This document shows, one piece after another, positions 52,313-60,328 of a stretch of DNA of 64,000 nucleotides. The DNA is from Gp1-AA122 sp035631655 (GTDB lineage Bacteria; Acidobacteriota; Terriglobia; Terriglobales; Acidobacteriaceae). Positions within the stretch are counted from its first letter, which is position 1; every line of letters starts with the position of its first letter. The notes beneath the pieces are model-generated. The model had not been told where the DNA came from. It made no database searches and saw only the letters and a program-made list of their open reading frames with translations. Both the position numbers and the translations under genes were made by a program. The stretch covers positions 97,453-161,452 of the forward strand of contig DASQIH010000108.1 of the NCBI GenBank assembly GCA_035631655.1. The letters are read 5' to 3'.

Positions 52313-52798
52313 ATGTCCGAAGTTGTTTACACCTCCAAAGTGCGCATTGAACGCGTGAAGGGTCCGCTGCGCTTGGCTTACTTGCCCGGCGAGTCGCAAC
52401 CAGTCAAGTTCAGCGTTCACGGTGCCATTGCGGAGCACTATAAGATCGATCCCACCACTCTCGGAGAAGCTCACGCCGCCACGCTCGACTATGTCATCGC
52501 GGCAACCGCCGGCTGAATGATGGGCACCTTTGGAGGCGCGCTGGAGGCGCGCCACATCGACGCCAGTGACGGACGTCTCGTCGCCGAGGTCGTCGGCGAA
52601 GTAGAAAAGGAAGAAGGTGTGCTCGTCATCCGGCGCATTCACGTGGACCTGCGGCTCGTGGCCCCGGAGGAAGTTCGCGAAACGGTGGAGCGCGTCCATG
52701 GGCTGTATGCGATGCGCTGCCCTCTCTATCGCACGTTGCACAAGTCCATCCAGCTCACCTCTTCTTACACGCTGGTGGCTCCGGCAGCCGCTTCCTAA
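52313..52798 (+). CDS. OsmC-family peroxidase-like protein, predicted selenoprotein (UGA read as selenocysteine)
   Basis: 162 codons including the internal TGA and the stop; AGGAGGGTGCC precedes the ATG. The first 67 codons end AATAG; then TGA (52514-52516); then MMGTFGGALEARHID and the rest to 52798 in the same frame. The OsmC family has its peroxidatic Cys after GG or AG in this place (AAGGC in E. coli YhfA), and the second Cys in LYAMRCPLYRT (Cys136) aligns with the family's EKYCSVALMLE site. The rest of the domain (SYTLV end) is intact. So the UGA sits exactly at the active-site residue. Neither half alone is a complete OsmC domain. A SECIS-like hairpin lies at 52535. Alternative: a recent nonsense mutation or a sequence error. 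Confidence 0.82.
52535..52553 (+). promoter_or_regulatory. Candidate bacterial SECIS hairpin
   Basis: GGCGCGC (52535-52541) pairs perfectly with GCGCGCC (52547-52553), with apical loop TGGAG (52542-52546). It starts 18 nt after the UGA and the loop lies 25-30 nt after it, within the usual bacterial SECIS distance. The loop has G at its second position, a known requirement. Note that TGGAGGCGCGC is directly repeated here (52531-52541 and 52542-52552), which gives the hairpin for free. Confidence 0.55.
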
Positions 52799-52895
52799 GA
52801 ACGAGATGGCATCGCCATCGTGGGTGAGGCATCCGTGCTTGCCGGCTGGTTCCTTCTCGGAAAGATCCGGCGTGTACGAGCAAACAGCGTGGCGG

Positions 52896-52943
52896 TACAC
52901 GCGAGATCCTTCACTGGCTTACGCCGGTTCAGGATGACGTCAT
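52896..52943. repeat. Half REP element between the OsmC-like and DUF3857 genes
   Basis: TACACGCGAGATCCTTCACTG then CTTACGCCGG then TTCAGGATGACGTCAT; a single half of the 52164-type element. Confidence 0.75.
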
Positions 52944-53032
52944 GGGTTATGAGGAGCTGTGACGGCCTGCCCAAGATGAGAACTCCCTTGCGCCGGTCGG
53001 CAGCTTGGGATACAAACAGCGCAGGGCCTTTC

Positions 53033-56000
53033 ATGATTCGTCGCGTCGTTTCAGTCGCATTTCTCTTCCTGGTGTCGATTTCCACCGTTGCCCAGAAGCC
53101 GGAGGGGAAACCTTCGGAAAAGGCTACAGAAAAGCCTGATTACTCGCAGGAATCCTTTGTTGTCGAGAAGGTGCGCACCACCTACCGCTTTGAAAAGGAT
53201 GGTACGGGGCGGAAAGAAATTCTTGCTCGCGTCAAAGTGCAGAGCGAGGCGGGAGTCGAGCAGTGGGGACAGGTCGTCGTCGGCTACAACTCGGCCAATG
53301 AGCGAATCGAGATTCCTTACGTTCGCGTGCACAAAGCGGATGGCAGCACGGTTACAGCACCCGAGGATGCGGTTCAGGATCTAAGTGCGCCTATGGAGCG
53401 CGACGCTCCCGTGTATACCGACTACCGCCAGAAGCATATTACGGTTCCCGGATTACGTCCTGGTGAGGTGCTCGAATACGACATCGTGACCATCATCCAT
53501 ACGGCGCTGGCTCCCGGGCAGTTCTGGATGGAGTACGAGTTTGACAAAAACAGCATCACCTTGGACGAGCAGCTCGAGGTCAATATTCCTCGGGATCGGA
53601 CTATCAAGCTCAAAAACAAGCCGGGATTCGACCCGAAAATCAGCGAAGAGAATGGGCGACGGATTTATCGCTGGACCAGTTCTCATCTGGTTCGGGAAGA
53701 CGACAAGGACAAGGTCAAGAAGAAGAAAAAGAAGTCGGAGCCAGAAACTCCGGCGGTGCAGTTGACCACCTTCCGCAGTTGGGAGGAAGTCGGGCAGTGG
53801 TATGCGGGGCTGGAACGGGATCGGCGCGTGCCTACCCCAGAAATTCGCTCCAAGGTGGAAGGGCTCACCAAGGGGCTGACCGCAGATTCCGACAAAATCC
53901 AGGCTCTCTACGATTATGTCTCCACGAACTTCCGCTATGTGAGTTTGTCGCTGGGGGTAGGGCGTTATCAGCCACACAGTGCAGCGGACGTATTTCACAA
54001 CCAGTACGGCGACTGCAAGGACAAGCACACTCTACTGGAGGCGATGCTCGATGCGGCGGGGTACCGGGTGTCGTCGGTGCTGATCAATTCCAGCCGCAAG
54101 CTTGATCCGGATGTTCCTTCCCCTTCGCAGTTTGATCACGTGATCAGTTTGTTGCCCCTGGGGAAAGAACAGATCTGGATGGATACGACCGCGGAGGTCG
54201 CGCCTTACCGATTACTGGGTTTTAACTTGCGCAAGAAGCAGGCCCTGGTGGTGCCGCCCGATGGGGCTGGGCACCTGGAAGAGACGCCTGCCGATCCTCC
54301 GATGCCCAATACGCAATTGGAAGAAATGGATGGCAAGGTTAGCGATCTGGGCAAGTTGACGGTGCACGTGCACTACACCTTGCGGGGCGATACCGAGCTT
54401 TTGTTGCGTGTGATATTCCGACGTGTGCCCCGGCAGCAGTGGGAGCAGCTGGCCAAAACTATGAGCGCGATCGGCGGACTCGATGGCGAAGTCAGCGATC
54501 TGAAGGCGAGCGACCCGGCGGCCACCCGCCAGCCGTTTGAACTGGAGTACACGATCAGCAAAGCGAATTACTTCGACTGGTCGAAAAAGAAATCGGAACT
54601 GACTCTGCCCTTGTCGCAATTCCCGCTGGCGGACGCCGACGAGGACGAAGACAACACCGGCTCCGAGGCCGAGGCGATCAAGTTCGGACCACCGGGCGAG
54701 TACACCTACCGCATCAAACTGGAGCTTCCGGCCAAGTATGCAGCTCACACGCCACTGCCTTTTTCCATGAAGCGGGACTACGCCGAGTACCAGGCGAGCT
54801 ACAAGCTGCAAGGCGCTACCTTCACGGCGGAGCGAAAGCTGGTTTTGCGAGAGCGGGAATTGCCCGCTGCCCGAACCGGGGATTACCTGGCGTTTCGGCG
54901 GGCGGTACTTTCCGACCTGGTGCAGCGGGTGTCCGTGGAAAGCACGGTGGCTGGGACTCCGACGCCGCCAGCTAATTTGAAAGCTGACGAGCTGAACGAG
55001 AGCGGATTCGCAGCGTTGCAGAACGGAAATTATCCGCTGGCGGTGGAGTTGTTGAAGCGGGCAGTCGAAGTTGAGCCTAAACACAAGGCAGCTTGGAACA
55101 ACCTGGGGAACGCGTACCTGGCACAACGTAATACGAAGGAAGCCATTGTCGCTTACAACAAGCAGATTGAAGTCAATCCCTACGATGAATTCTCTTACGC
55201 GAATCTGGGCCGAGCCTACTGGATGGACCGCAATTACGACGAGGCGGTCAAGGCTTTTCGGAAACAAATTGAAGTCAACCCGCTGGATCGGTTTGCCCAC
55301 GCCAACTTGGGCACCATGTATGCGGAATGGCATAAGTATGATGAGGCGGTGCCGGAGTTGGAGAAGGCGGTTTCGCTCACGCCCGATGACCCTCTGCTGC
55401 AAGTCAACCTGGGGGATTCGTATCTCAACCTTGGGCAAGACGACAAGGCGTTGTCCGCCTTCGATCATGCAGTTGAAATCTCAGCCACGCCGGTGGTGTG
55501 GAACAACATTGCCTACCAGCTTTCGTTGAAGAATGTCCACCTGGATAAAGCGCAGCAGTACGCCGAGTCGGCCGTAGCCGCCACAGCGGCTGGGTTGCGC
55601 AATTTGACTCTCGAGCAACTCGGTGCGCGGGATCTGGCACTGGTGCCGTCGTTAGTGGCTTATTGGGACACGCTGGGATGGATTCATTTTGCGAAAGGCG
55701 ATCTCGACAAAGCGGAGAAGTATGTTTCCGCGGCATGGTTTCTGGGACAACACGGCGAAGTCGGGGATCATCTGGGGCAGATTTATGAGAAGCGTGGGCA
55801 AAGAGAGCGGGCGATTCATACTTACGCGCTGGCGATGAGCGGACTCCGGCCGATTCCGGAAACTCGTGGACGGTTGGCCACTCTGGTGGGCGGCGAAAAC
55901 AAGGTTGCTCCTCTGGTGGCGAAATATAAAGAGGAGTTGCAGGACGACCGGACCATCAAGCTCGGCAAGTTGGGGAAACAAAGTGGCAGCGCGGAGTTCT

Positions 56001-56236
56001 TCGTGTTGTTCGCTCCCACTGGGTCGGGTGTGACAGTCGAAAATGTGAAATTTGTGAGCGGGGAAGAAAAACTGCGCGGGTTTGGTGATGCGCTGCGGAA
56101 AATCAACTACAAGCTGGCGCTGCCCGATGACACTCCTACCAAAATCCTGCGCCGCGGTGTTCTCTCCTGTTCGGGGGTAAGCGGCGATTGCATGTTCGTA
56201 ATGCTGCTCACCGATGATGTGCGCTCGGTGGACTAG
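53033..56236 (+). CDS. DUF3857 - transglutaminase - TPR envelope protein
   Basis: 1067 residues from the ATG at 53033, which gives a signal peptide (IRRVVSVAFLFLVSISTVAQ); a frame open from 52820 includes REP sequence and is rejected. DUF3857 domain at about 40-270; transglutaminase-like domain with catalytic Cys328 in YGDCKDKH, His369 in FDHVISL and Asp384 in MDTTAE; then from about 640 a stretch of TPRs (GNYPLAVELLKRAVEVEPKH; KEAIVAYNKQIEVNPY and further). A run of Lys (KKKKKK) lies near residue 225. DUF3857/transglutaminase proteins are abundant in Bacteroidetes and Acidobacteria and may act in polysaccharide use or cell-wall contact. Function unknown. Confidence 0.88.
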   Translation: MIRRVVSVAFLFLVSISTVAQKPEGKPSEKATEKPDYSQESFVVEKVRTTYRFEKDGTGRKEILARVKVQSEAGVEQWGQVVVGYNSANERIEIPYVRVHKADGSTVTAPEDAVQDLSAPMERDAPVYTDYRQKHITVPGLRPGEVLEYDIVTIIHTALAPGQFWMEYEFDKNSITLDEQLEVNIPRDRTIKLKNKPGFDPKISEENGRRIYRWTSSHLVREDDKDKVKKKKKKSEPETPAVQLTTFRSWEEVGQWYAGLERDRRVPTPEIRSKVEGLTKGLTADSDKIQALYDYVSTNFRYVSLSLGVGRYQPHSAADVFHNQYGDCKDKHTLLEAMLDAAGYRVSSVLINSSRKLDPDVPSPSQFDHVISLLPLGKEQIWMDTTAEVAPYRLLGFNLRKKQALVVPPDGAGHLEETPADPPMPNTQLEEMDGKVSDLGKLTVHVHYTLRGDTELLLRVIFRRVPRQQWEQLAKTMSAIGGLDGEVSDLKASDPAATRQPFELEYTISKANYFDWSKKKSELTLPLSQFPLADADEDEDNTGSEAEAIKFGPPGEYTYRIKLELPAKYAAHTPLPFSMKRDYAEYQASYKLQGATFTAERKLVLRERELPAARTGDYLAFRRAVLSDLVQRVSVESTVAGTPTPPANLKADELNESGFAALQNGNYPLAVELLKRAVEVEPKHKAAWNNLGNAYLAQRNTKEAIVAYNKQIEVNPYDEFSYANLGRAYWMDRNYDEAVKAFRKQIEVNPLDRFAHANLGTMYAEWHKYDEAVPELEKAVSLTPDDPLLQVNLGDSYLNLGQDDKALSAFDHAVEISATPVVWNNIAYQLSLKNVHLDKAQQYAESAVAATAAGLRNLTLEQLGARDLALVPSLVAYWDTLGWIHFAKGDLDKAEKYVSAAWFLGQHGEVGDHLGQIYEKRGQRERAIHTYALAMSGLRPIPETRGRLATLVGGENKVAPLVAKYKEELQDDRTIKLGKLGKQSGSAEFFVLFAPTGSGVTVENVKFVSGEEKLRGFGDALRKINYKLALPDDTPTKILRRGVLSCSGVSGDCMFVMLLTDDVRSVD

Positions 56237-56298
56237 GCGCGCACGGCCGTCCAGCAGGTGTGGTCGTGCACGCGCGAGCCCTCCGGCTTCTCCTCGAA

Positions 56299-56410
56299 TG
56301 TCGTCATCCTGAACCGGCGTCAGCCGGTGAAGGAGCTAGCGCGCGGCGGAAGTGATGTTCCGTACGCCAGATCCTTCGCGGACTCTCGTCCGCTCAGGAT
56401 GACGACATAG
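56299..56410. repeat. REPIN-like inverted pair at the 3' end of the amidase gene
   Basis: TGTCGTCATCCTGA (56299-56312) and TCAGGATGACGACA (56394-56407) are inverted repeats; inner ACCGGCGTCAGCCGGT hairpin and GATCCTTCGCGG word as in the 52164 element. The last residues and stop codon of the amidase at 56394-57785 are read from it. Confidence 0.9.
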
Positions 56411-57785
56411 AATGAGCCGGTAGAGGCCGACGTTTGTGCCACTCGGTGGCTTGCTCATATGCCTGCGCCAGGGTAAGCACTCGCCCCTCTTGCCAATGTG
56501 GGCCCGCGATTTGCAGTCCAATGGGTAATCCTTCCCGCGTGAAACCGCAGGGCACGGAAATTGCCGGCACTCCCCAGACATTAAAAGGGCGTGTGTTGCG
56601 CAGCATCAGGATCTCGCGCGGACGCAACGAATCTGGATTTCCTTTCAGCTCAGCAATCGTCGGCGGCGGGATGGGGACCGTCGGCGTCACCAGCACATCG
56701 ACGCCTTCAAATATGTGGTCAGCCGCGCGACGTATTTCCTGTAATTCGGCAGTCAGGCGAGCGCGGTCCTCCGCGCGGACATTTTGCCCGCTTTGAATTC
56801 TTCGCAATGTCTCAGGCTGGTAAAGTTCAGAAGATGTCGCGACGAACTTTGCATGGTAGGCATAAGACTCGGCCGACTGCAGCGTGCGATCCGTGGGAAC
56901 TGGGAGGGAAATCTCGCTTACTTCCGCAGTCAGTGTCGAAAGGACGGACAACGCTTGGTCCATTGCCGAAGCAACTTCCGAGTGCAGGTCTTCATAAAAG
57001 AAGGAACGGGGGATTCCGAGGCGAAGCTTCCTGGTTGGGGCGTGCAGCGCTGCGACGTAATTATCGACGGGGATGTCCGCACTGTGTGGGTCGCCGGCAT
57101 CGTGCCCGGCGAGTACCTGTAGCGTAAGAGCCGCGTCGGCCACAGTCGTTGTCAACGGCCCGACATGATCCAGTGACCAGGACAGCGGAATCACTCCACG
57201 AGCGCTCACCCGGCCATAACTGGGTTTGAGGCCGACGATGCCGCATAGCGCGGCCGGTTCGCGGATCGAGCCGGCGGTGTCGGTACCCATTGCGGCGTAG
57301 CAGAGACCGGATGCTACGGCTGCAGCAGAGCCTCCGGACGAACCGCCGGCGATGTATTGCGGGTTCCAGGGATTGTGAACTTCTCCGAAATAACTCACGA
57401 CCGAACTGCCGCCGTACGCGAACTCGTGGAGATTCTGCTTGCCAAGAAAAACGGCGCCGGCGGCCTTCAGGCGACGGACCACCTCGGCATCCTCCGACGG
57501 AACGCGATCTTTGAACACGGCGCTGGCAGCGGTGGTCTTCACCCCCGCTGTACCGATCAGATCTTTGAGGGCGATCGGAATGCCGTGCAAGGGCCCACGC
57601 CAACGGCCGGCTTGGATTTCGGATTCGGCGGCACGCGCTTCGGCCAGGGCCGACCCGGCGGTAACGGTGATGAACGCGTTGAACTTCGGGTTCAGCTTTT
57701 CAATCTTGTCGAGGCAGCTCTTCGTGAGCTCGACAGGCGAGATCGAGCGTTTTCGCACCTGTTCGGAGATTTCCGCGATTCCCAT
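56394..57785 (-). CDS. Amidase signature-family protein (GatA-like)
   Basis: 463 residues from the ATG at 57785; longer upstream frames run into the divergent dehydrogenase region. Catalytic Ser-cisSer-Lys triad conserved: Lys74 (ALKDLI), Ser149 (GGSSGGS) and Ser173 (DTAGSIREP), the spacing 74-149-173 matching GatA (79-154-178 in S. aureus). No gatB or gatC is adjacent, so it is probably a general amidase rather than the tRNA amidotransferase subunit. The final SMSSS and the TGA come from the REP element. Divergent from the ALDH gene. Confidence 0.9.
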   Translation of the reverse strand: MGIAEISEQVRKRSISPVELTKSCLDKIEKLNPKFNAFITVTAGSALAEARAAESEIQAGRWRGPLHGIPIALKDLIGTAGVKTTAASAVFKDRVPSEDAEVVRRLKAAGAVFLGKQNLHEFAYGGSSVVSYFGEVHNPWNPQYIAGGSSGGSAAAVASGLCYAAMGTDTAGSIREPAALCGIVGLKPSYGRVSARGVIPLSWSLDHVGPLTTTVADAALTLQVLAGHDAGDPHSADIPVDNYVAALHAPTRKLRLGIPRSFFYEDLHSEVASAMDQALSVLSTLTAEVSEISLPVPTDRTLQSAESYAYHAKFVATSSELYQPETLRRIQSGQNVRAEDRARLTAELQEIRRAADHIFEGVDVLVTPTVPIPPPTIAELKGNPDSLRPREILMLRNTRPFNVWGVPAISVPCGFTREGLPIGLQIAGPHWQEGRVLTLAQAYEQATEWHKRRPLPAHSMSSS

Positions 57786-57863
57786 GCAGTTCGGAAAGTA
57801 TATCGTTGGACGACGTAATCGAGGAGGACGTTTTCCCCTTGAGCAACTTGTCGCGCAAAGGCC

Positions 57864-57869
57864 TATAAT
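57864..57869 (+). promoter_or_regulatory. -10 box of the aldehyde dehydrogenase gene
   Basis: TATAAT, with TTGAGC 19 bp upstream as a possible -35 (long spacer). Leader of about 30 nt with GGGAGG before the ATG. Confidence 0.45.
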
Positions 57870-57905
57870 CTTGCCTTGGCCGTTCGGCCCAGGGAGGCTC
57901 TTTCC

Positions 57906-59351
57906 ATGGCACAGATGACCGTGACGCCTGTCACAACGCGTGGGTTTTTCGTTGACGGCAAATGGATCGAAGAGGGCGAACTGGTGGAGGTACGCGCGCC
58001 TTATGACCAGAGCGTCATGTCGCAAGTGTTCCAGGGAACGCGCCAGCACGTTGAAGTGGCCATCGCGGCCGCGGTGAAGGCGTTCGGCACGACGCGACGA
58101 TTGCCCGCTTTCGAGAGGCAGCGCGTGCTGCGCCGGGTCGCGCAGACCATCTCGGAGCGCAAAGACGAGTTTTCGCGCACCCTGGCACAGGAAGCGGGGA
58201 AGCCCATCAAGGCGGCGCGAACGGAAGTCGAGCGCGCCATCTTCACCTTCAATATAGCAGCCGAGGAAAGCACGCGGATTCATGGAGAGTATCTGCCGTT
58301 GGACTGGCAGGAATTCACGGCGGGGCGCTGGGGTATTGTGCGGCGCTTTCCCCTGGGACCGATTGCGGGCATTACCCCGTTCAATTTCCCTTTGAACCTG
58401 GTGGCTCACAAAGTGGCTCCCGCCATCGCTGCCGGGTGCTCGATGGTGTTGAAACCGGCGCCGCAAACGCCGTTGAGCGCGCTGCTGCTGGCCGAAGCGG
58501 TGCAGCAGGCGGGGTGGCCGGATGGCGGGCTGAACGTCTTGCCTCTCTCTAACGAAGATGCCGAGCTGTTGGTGACTGACGAACGCATCAAGCTGATCAG
58601 CTTTACCGGTAGCGCGGCGGTGGGCTGGGCGATCAAACGGAAGGCTGGGAAGAAGAAAGTTGTTCTGGAACTGGGCGGCAATGCGGGAGTCGTCGTGCAT
58701 AGCGACGCGGACGTCGCCTATGCGGCGGAGCGTTGTGTGGCCGGCGGTTTCGGTTATGCCGGGCAGACCTGCATTTCGGTTCAGCGCATCCTGGTAGAGC
58801 GGTCGGTGTATGGGAAATTTACGGATACCCTGCTGGCCGGGGTGAAGAAACTGAGAATGGGCGATCCTCTTGACGACACTACGGATGTGGGGCCGCTAAT
58901 CCGCGAGTCCGATGCCGTCCGAGCCGCGGATTGGGTGCAAGAAGCCGTGCGGGGCGGGGCGCGGTTGCTATGCGGCGGACAGCGCAAGGGGCGGATGCTT
59001 GAACCTACGGTGCTCAGCGGGACGAAAGCGGACATGAAAGTGAACTGCCAGGAAGTTTTCGCTCCCGTGGTAACGGTCGAACCTTACGACGATTTCGAGT
59101 CTGCGCTGCGCGAGGTCAACAATTCTCCTTACGGCCTGCAGGCGGGCATTTTTATCCGCGATGCCAAGCTGCTCTTCCAGGCCTATGAAGAATTGGAAGT
59201 GGGGGGCGTGATTGCCGGCGATATTCCGAGTTTCCGCATAGACCACATGCCGTACGGCGGCATCAAAGACTCCGGATTCGGTCGCGAAGGATTGCGTTAC
59301 GCTATCGAAGAAATGACCGAACCCAAGCTGCTGGTTATGAATCTGCGATAG
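57906..59351 (+). CDS. NAD(P)-dependent aldehyde dehydrogenase
   Basis: 481 residues from the ATG at 57906, preceded by AGGGAGG; an earlier in-frame start at 57876 is less likely. Catalytic Cys289 in GYAGQTCISVQR and Glu in VVLELGGNAG; NAD-binding ISFTGSAAVGWAI. ALDH superfamily member with features of the lactaldehyde, phosphonoacetaldehyde and GapN-type group (FPLGPIAGITPFNFPLN). Oxidises an aldehyde to the acid; substrate not readable. A 244-bp gap separates it from the act operon. Confidence 0.9.
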   Translation: MAQMTVTPVTTRGFFVDGKWIEEGELVEVRAPYDQSVMSQVFQGTRQHVEVAIAAAVKAFGTTRRLPAFERQRVLRRVAQTISERKDEFSRTLAQEAGKPIKAARTEVERAIFTFNIAAEESTRIHGEYLPLDWQEFTAGRWGIVRRFPLGPIAGITPFNFPLNLVAHKVAPAIAAGCSMVLKPAPQTPLSALLLAEAVQQAGWPDGGLNVLPLSNEDAELLVTDERIKLISFTGSAAVGWAIKRKAGKKKVVLELGGNAGVVVHSDADVAYAAERCVAGGFGYAGQTCISVQRILVERSVYGKFTDTLLAGVKKLRMGDPLDDTTDVGPLIRESDAVRAADWVQEAVRGGARLLCGGQRKGRMLEPTVLSGTKADMKVNCQEVFAPVVTVEPYDDFESALREVNNSPYGLQAGIFIRDAKLLFQAYEELEVGGVIAGDIPSFRIDHMPYGGIKDSGFGREGLRYAIEEMTEPKLLVMNLR

Positions 59352-59475
59352 CAGAAGGGACTCTCGGAACCCAAGCCAATAGGGGACAGAGTTGTGGGGA
59401 AAACAAGAACGCTTCTCTCACCGGGGAGAATTGTTCCTGCCATCGACAGCACGCACAGGACAGGGTTTTGCCGGC

Positions 59476-59484
59476 TGTTATAAT
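59476..59484 (+). promoter_or_regulatory. Extended -10 promoter of the act operon
   Basis: TGTTATAAT: perfect TATAAT with the extended TGn. No good -35 at 17 bp. The expected start at about 59491 gives a leader of about 105 nt before actA. Confidence 0.5.
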
Positions 59485-59595
59485 CACAAGTTTGCGTATC
59501 GGCCGTCACATTCATCTGTGATGGCGTAACCGGCTCCGCTGCATGAAACCGGGAATTCGGGGACGAGTTCCCGCATCGCTGGAAAGTTCTCATCG

Positions 59596-60294
59596 ATGGC
59601 GCAGATCTTTCATCGCAGTACCAACATAATTTCGCGGGCAACAATCTTTGGCGCGGTATTCATCATCGCCTTCCTGTTCTGGGCGGCGGCGCAAATCCAG
59701 CGATCTCCTTACGTAACCTATGCGGGCGTAGTACGTCCGCAGCCGGTGCCTTTCAGTCATCAGCACCATGTCGCCGGGCTGGGCATCGACTGCCGCTATT
59801 GCCACACCTCGGTGGAAGAATCCCGGTTCGCGGGCATTCCGCCCACCAAGACCTGCATGAACTGCCACGCGCAGATCTGGACCAAGGCTCCGCTGCTGGA
59901 GCCGGTGCGGGAAAGTTTCCGGACGGACAAGTCTTTGATTTGGACGCGGGTCAACGATCTTCCCGATTACGTTTATTTCGACCACAGCATTCACATTAAC
60001 AAAGGCGTGGGATGCGACACCTGTCACGGGCCGGTGGACCGCATGCCCATGATGTACAACTACGGGTCGCTGCTGATGGAGTGGTGCCTGAACTGCCACC
60101 GGGCGCCGGAGAAGAATCTTCGGCCGCGCGACCAGGTGTTCAACATGCGGTATCAGCAGCCTTCGAGTGACAACCCGCTCCTGTTCGACGGCAAGAGTTT
60201 CACGGACCAGGATTTGCTCGGTATGTATCTGGTCAACAAATACAAGCTGCGCACCGTAGCCGATATCACCAGCTGTAATACGTGTCATCGGTAA
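59596..60294 (+). CDS. actA: Alternative Complex III subunit A, pentahaem cytochrome c
   Basis: 232 residues. One N-terminal membrane helix (AVFIIAFLFWAAAQI) and five CxxCH haem sites: CRYCH 66-70, CMNCH 87-91, CDTCH 140-144, CLNCH 164-168 and CNTCH 227-231, the last two residues from the end. Histidines for distal ligation are plentiful. ActA passes electrons from quinol in the ACIII complex to periplasmic carriers. First gene of actABC; ActB follows by 34 bp. Confidence 0.94.
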   Translation: MAQIFHRSTNIISRATIFGAVFIIAFLFWAAAQIQRSPYVTYAGVVRPQPVPFSHQHHVAGLGIDCRYCHTSVEESRFAGIPPTKTCMNCHAQIWTKAPLLEPVRESFRTDKSLIWTRVNDLPDYVYFDHSIHINKGVGCDTCHGPVDRMPMMYNYGSLLMEWCLNCHRAPEKNLRPRDQVFNMRYQQPSSDNPLLFDGKSFTDQDLLGMYLVNKYKLRTVADITSCNTCHR

Positions 60295-60328
60295 GCGCGG
60301 CAAGCGGCAAAGCGAGGCGCTGGCGATC

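Noticed and set aside
52517..52798. The second OsmC half as an independent gene starting at ATG 52517
   Set aside because: There is no ribosome site, it begins in the middle of the OsmC core helix and lacks the N-terminal strands; reading through the UGA gives one complete domain.
52820..53032. Upstream in-frame extension of the DUF3857 protein
   Set aside because: It includes the half REP element and precedes a clear signal peptide at 53033.
54212..55468. A 418-codon open frame opposite the DUF3857/TPR gene
   Set aside because: Shadow frame; the sense product has signal peptide, domains and TPRs.
57786..58700. Extension of the amidase frame upstream of its ATG, across the dehydrogenase gene
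   Set aside because: The added residues are the antisense of the aldehyde dehydrogenase and show no amidase similarity; the amidase pattern starts at 57785.
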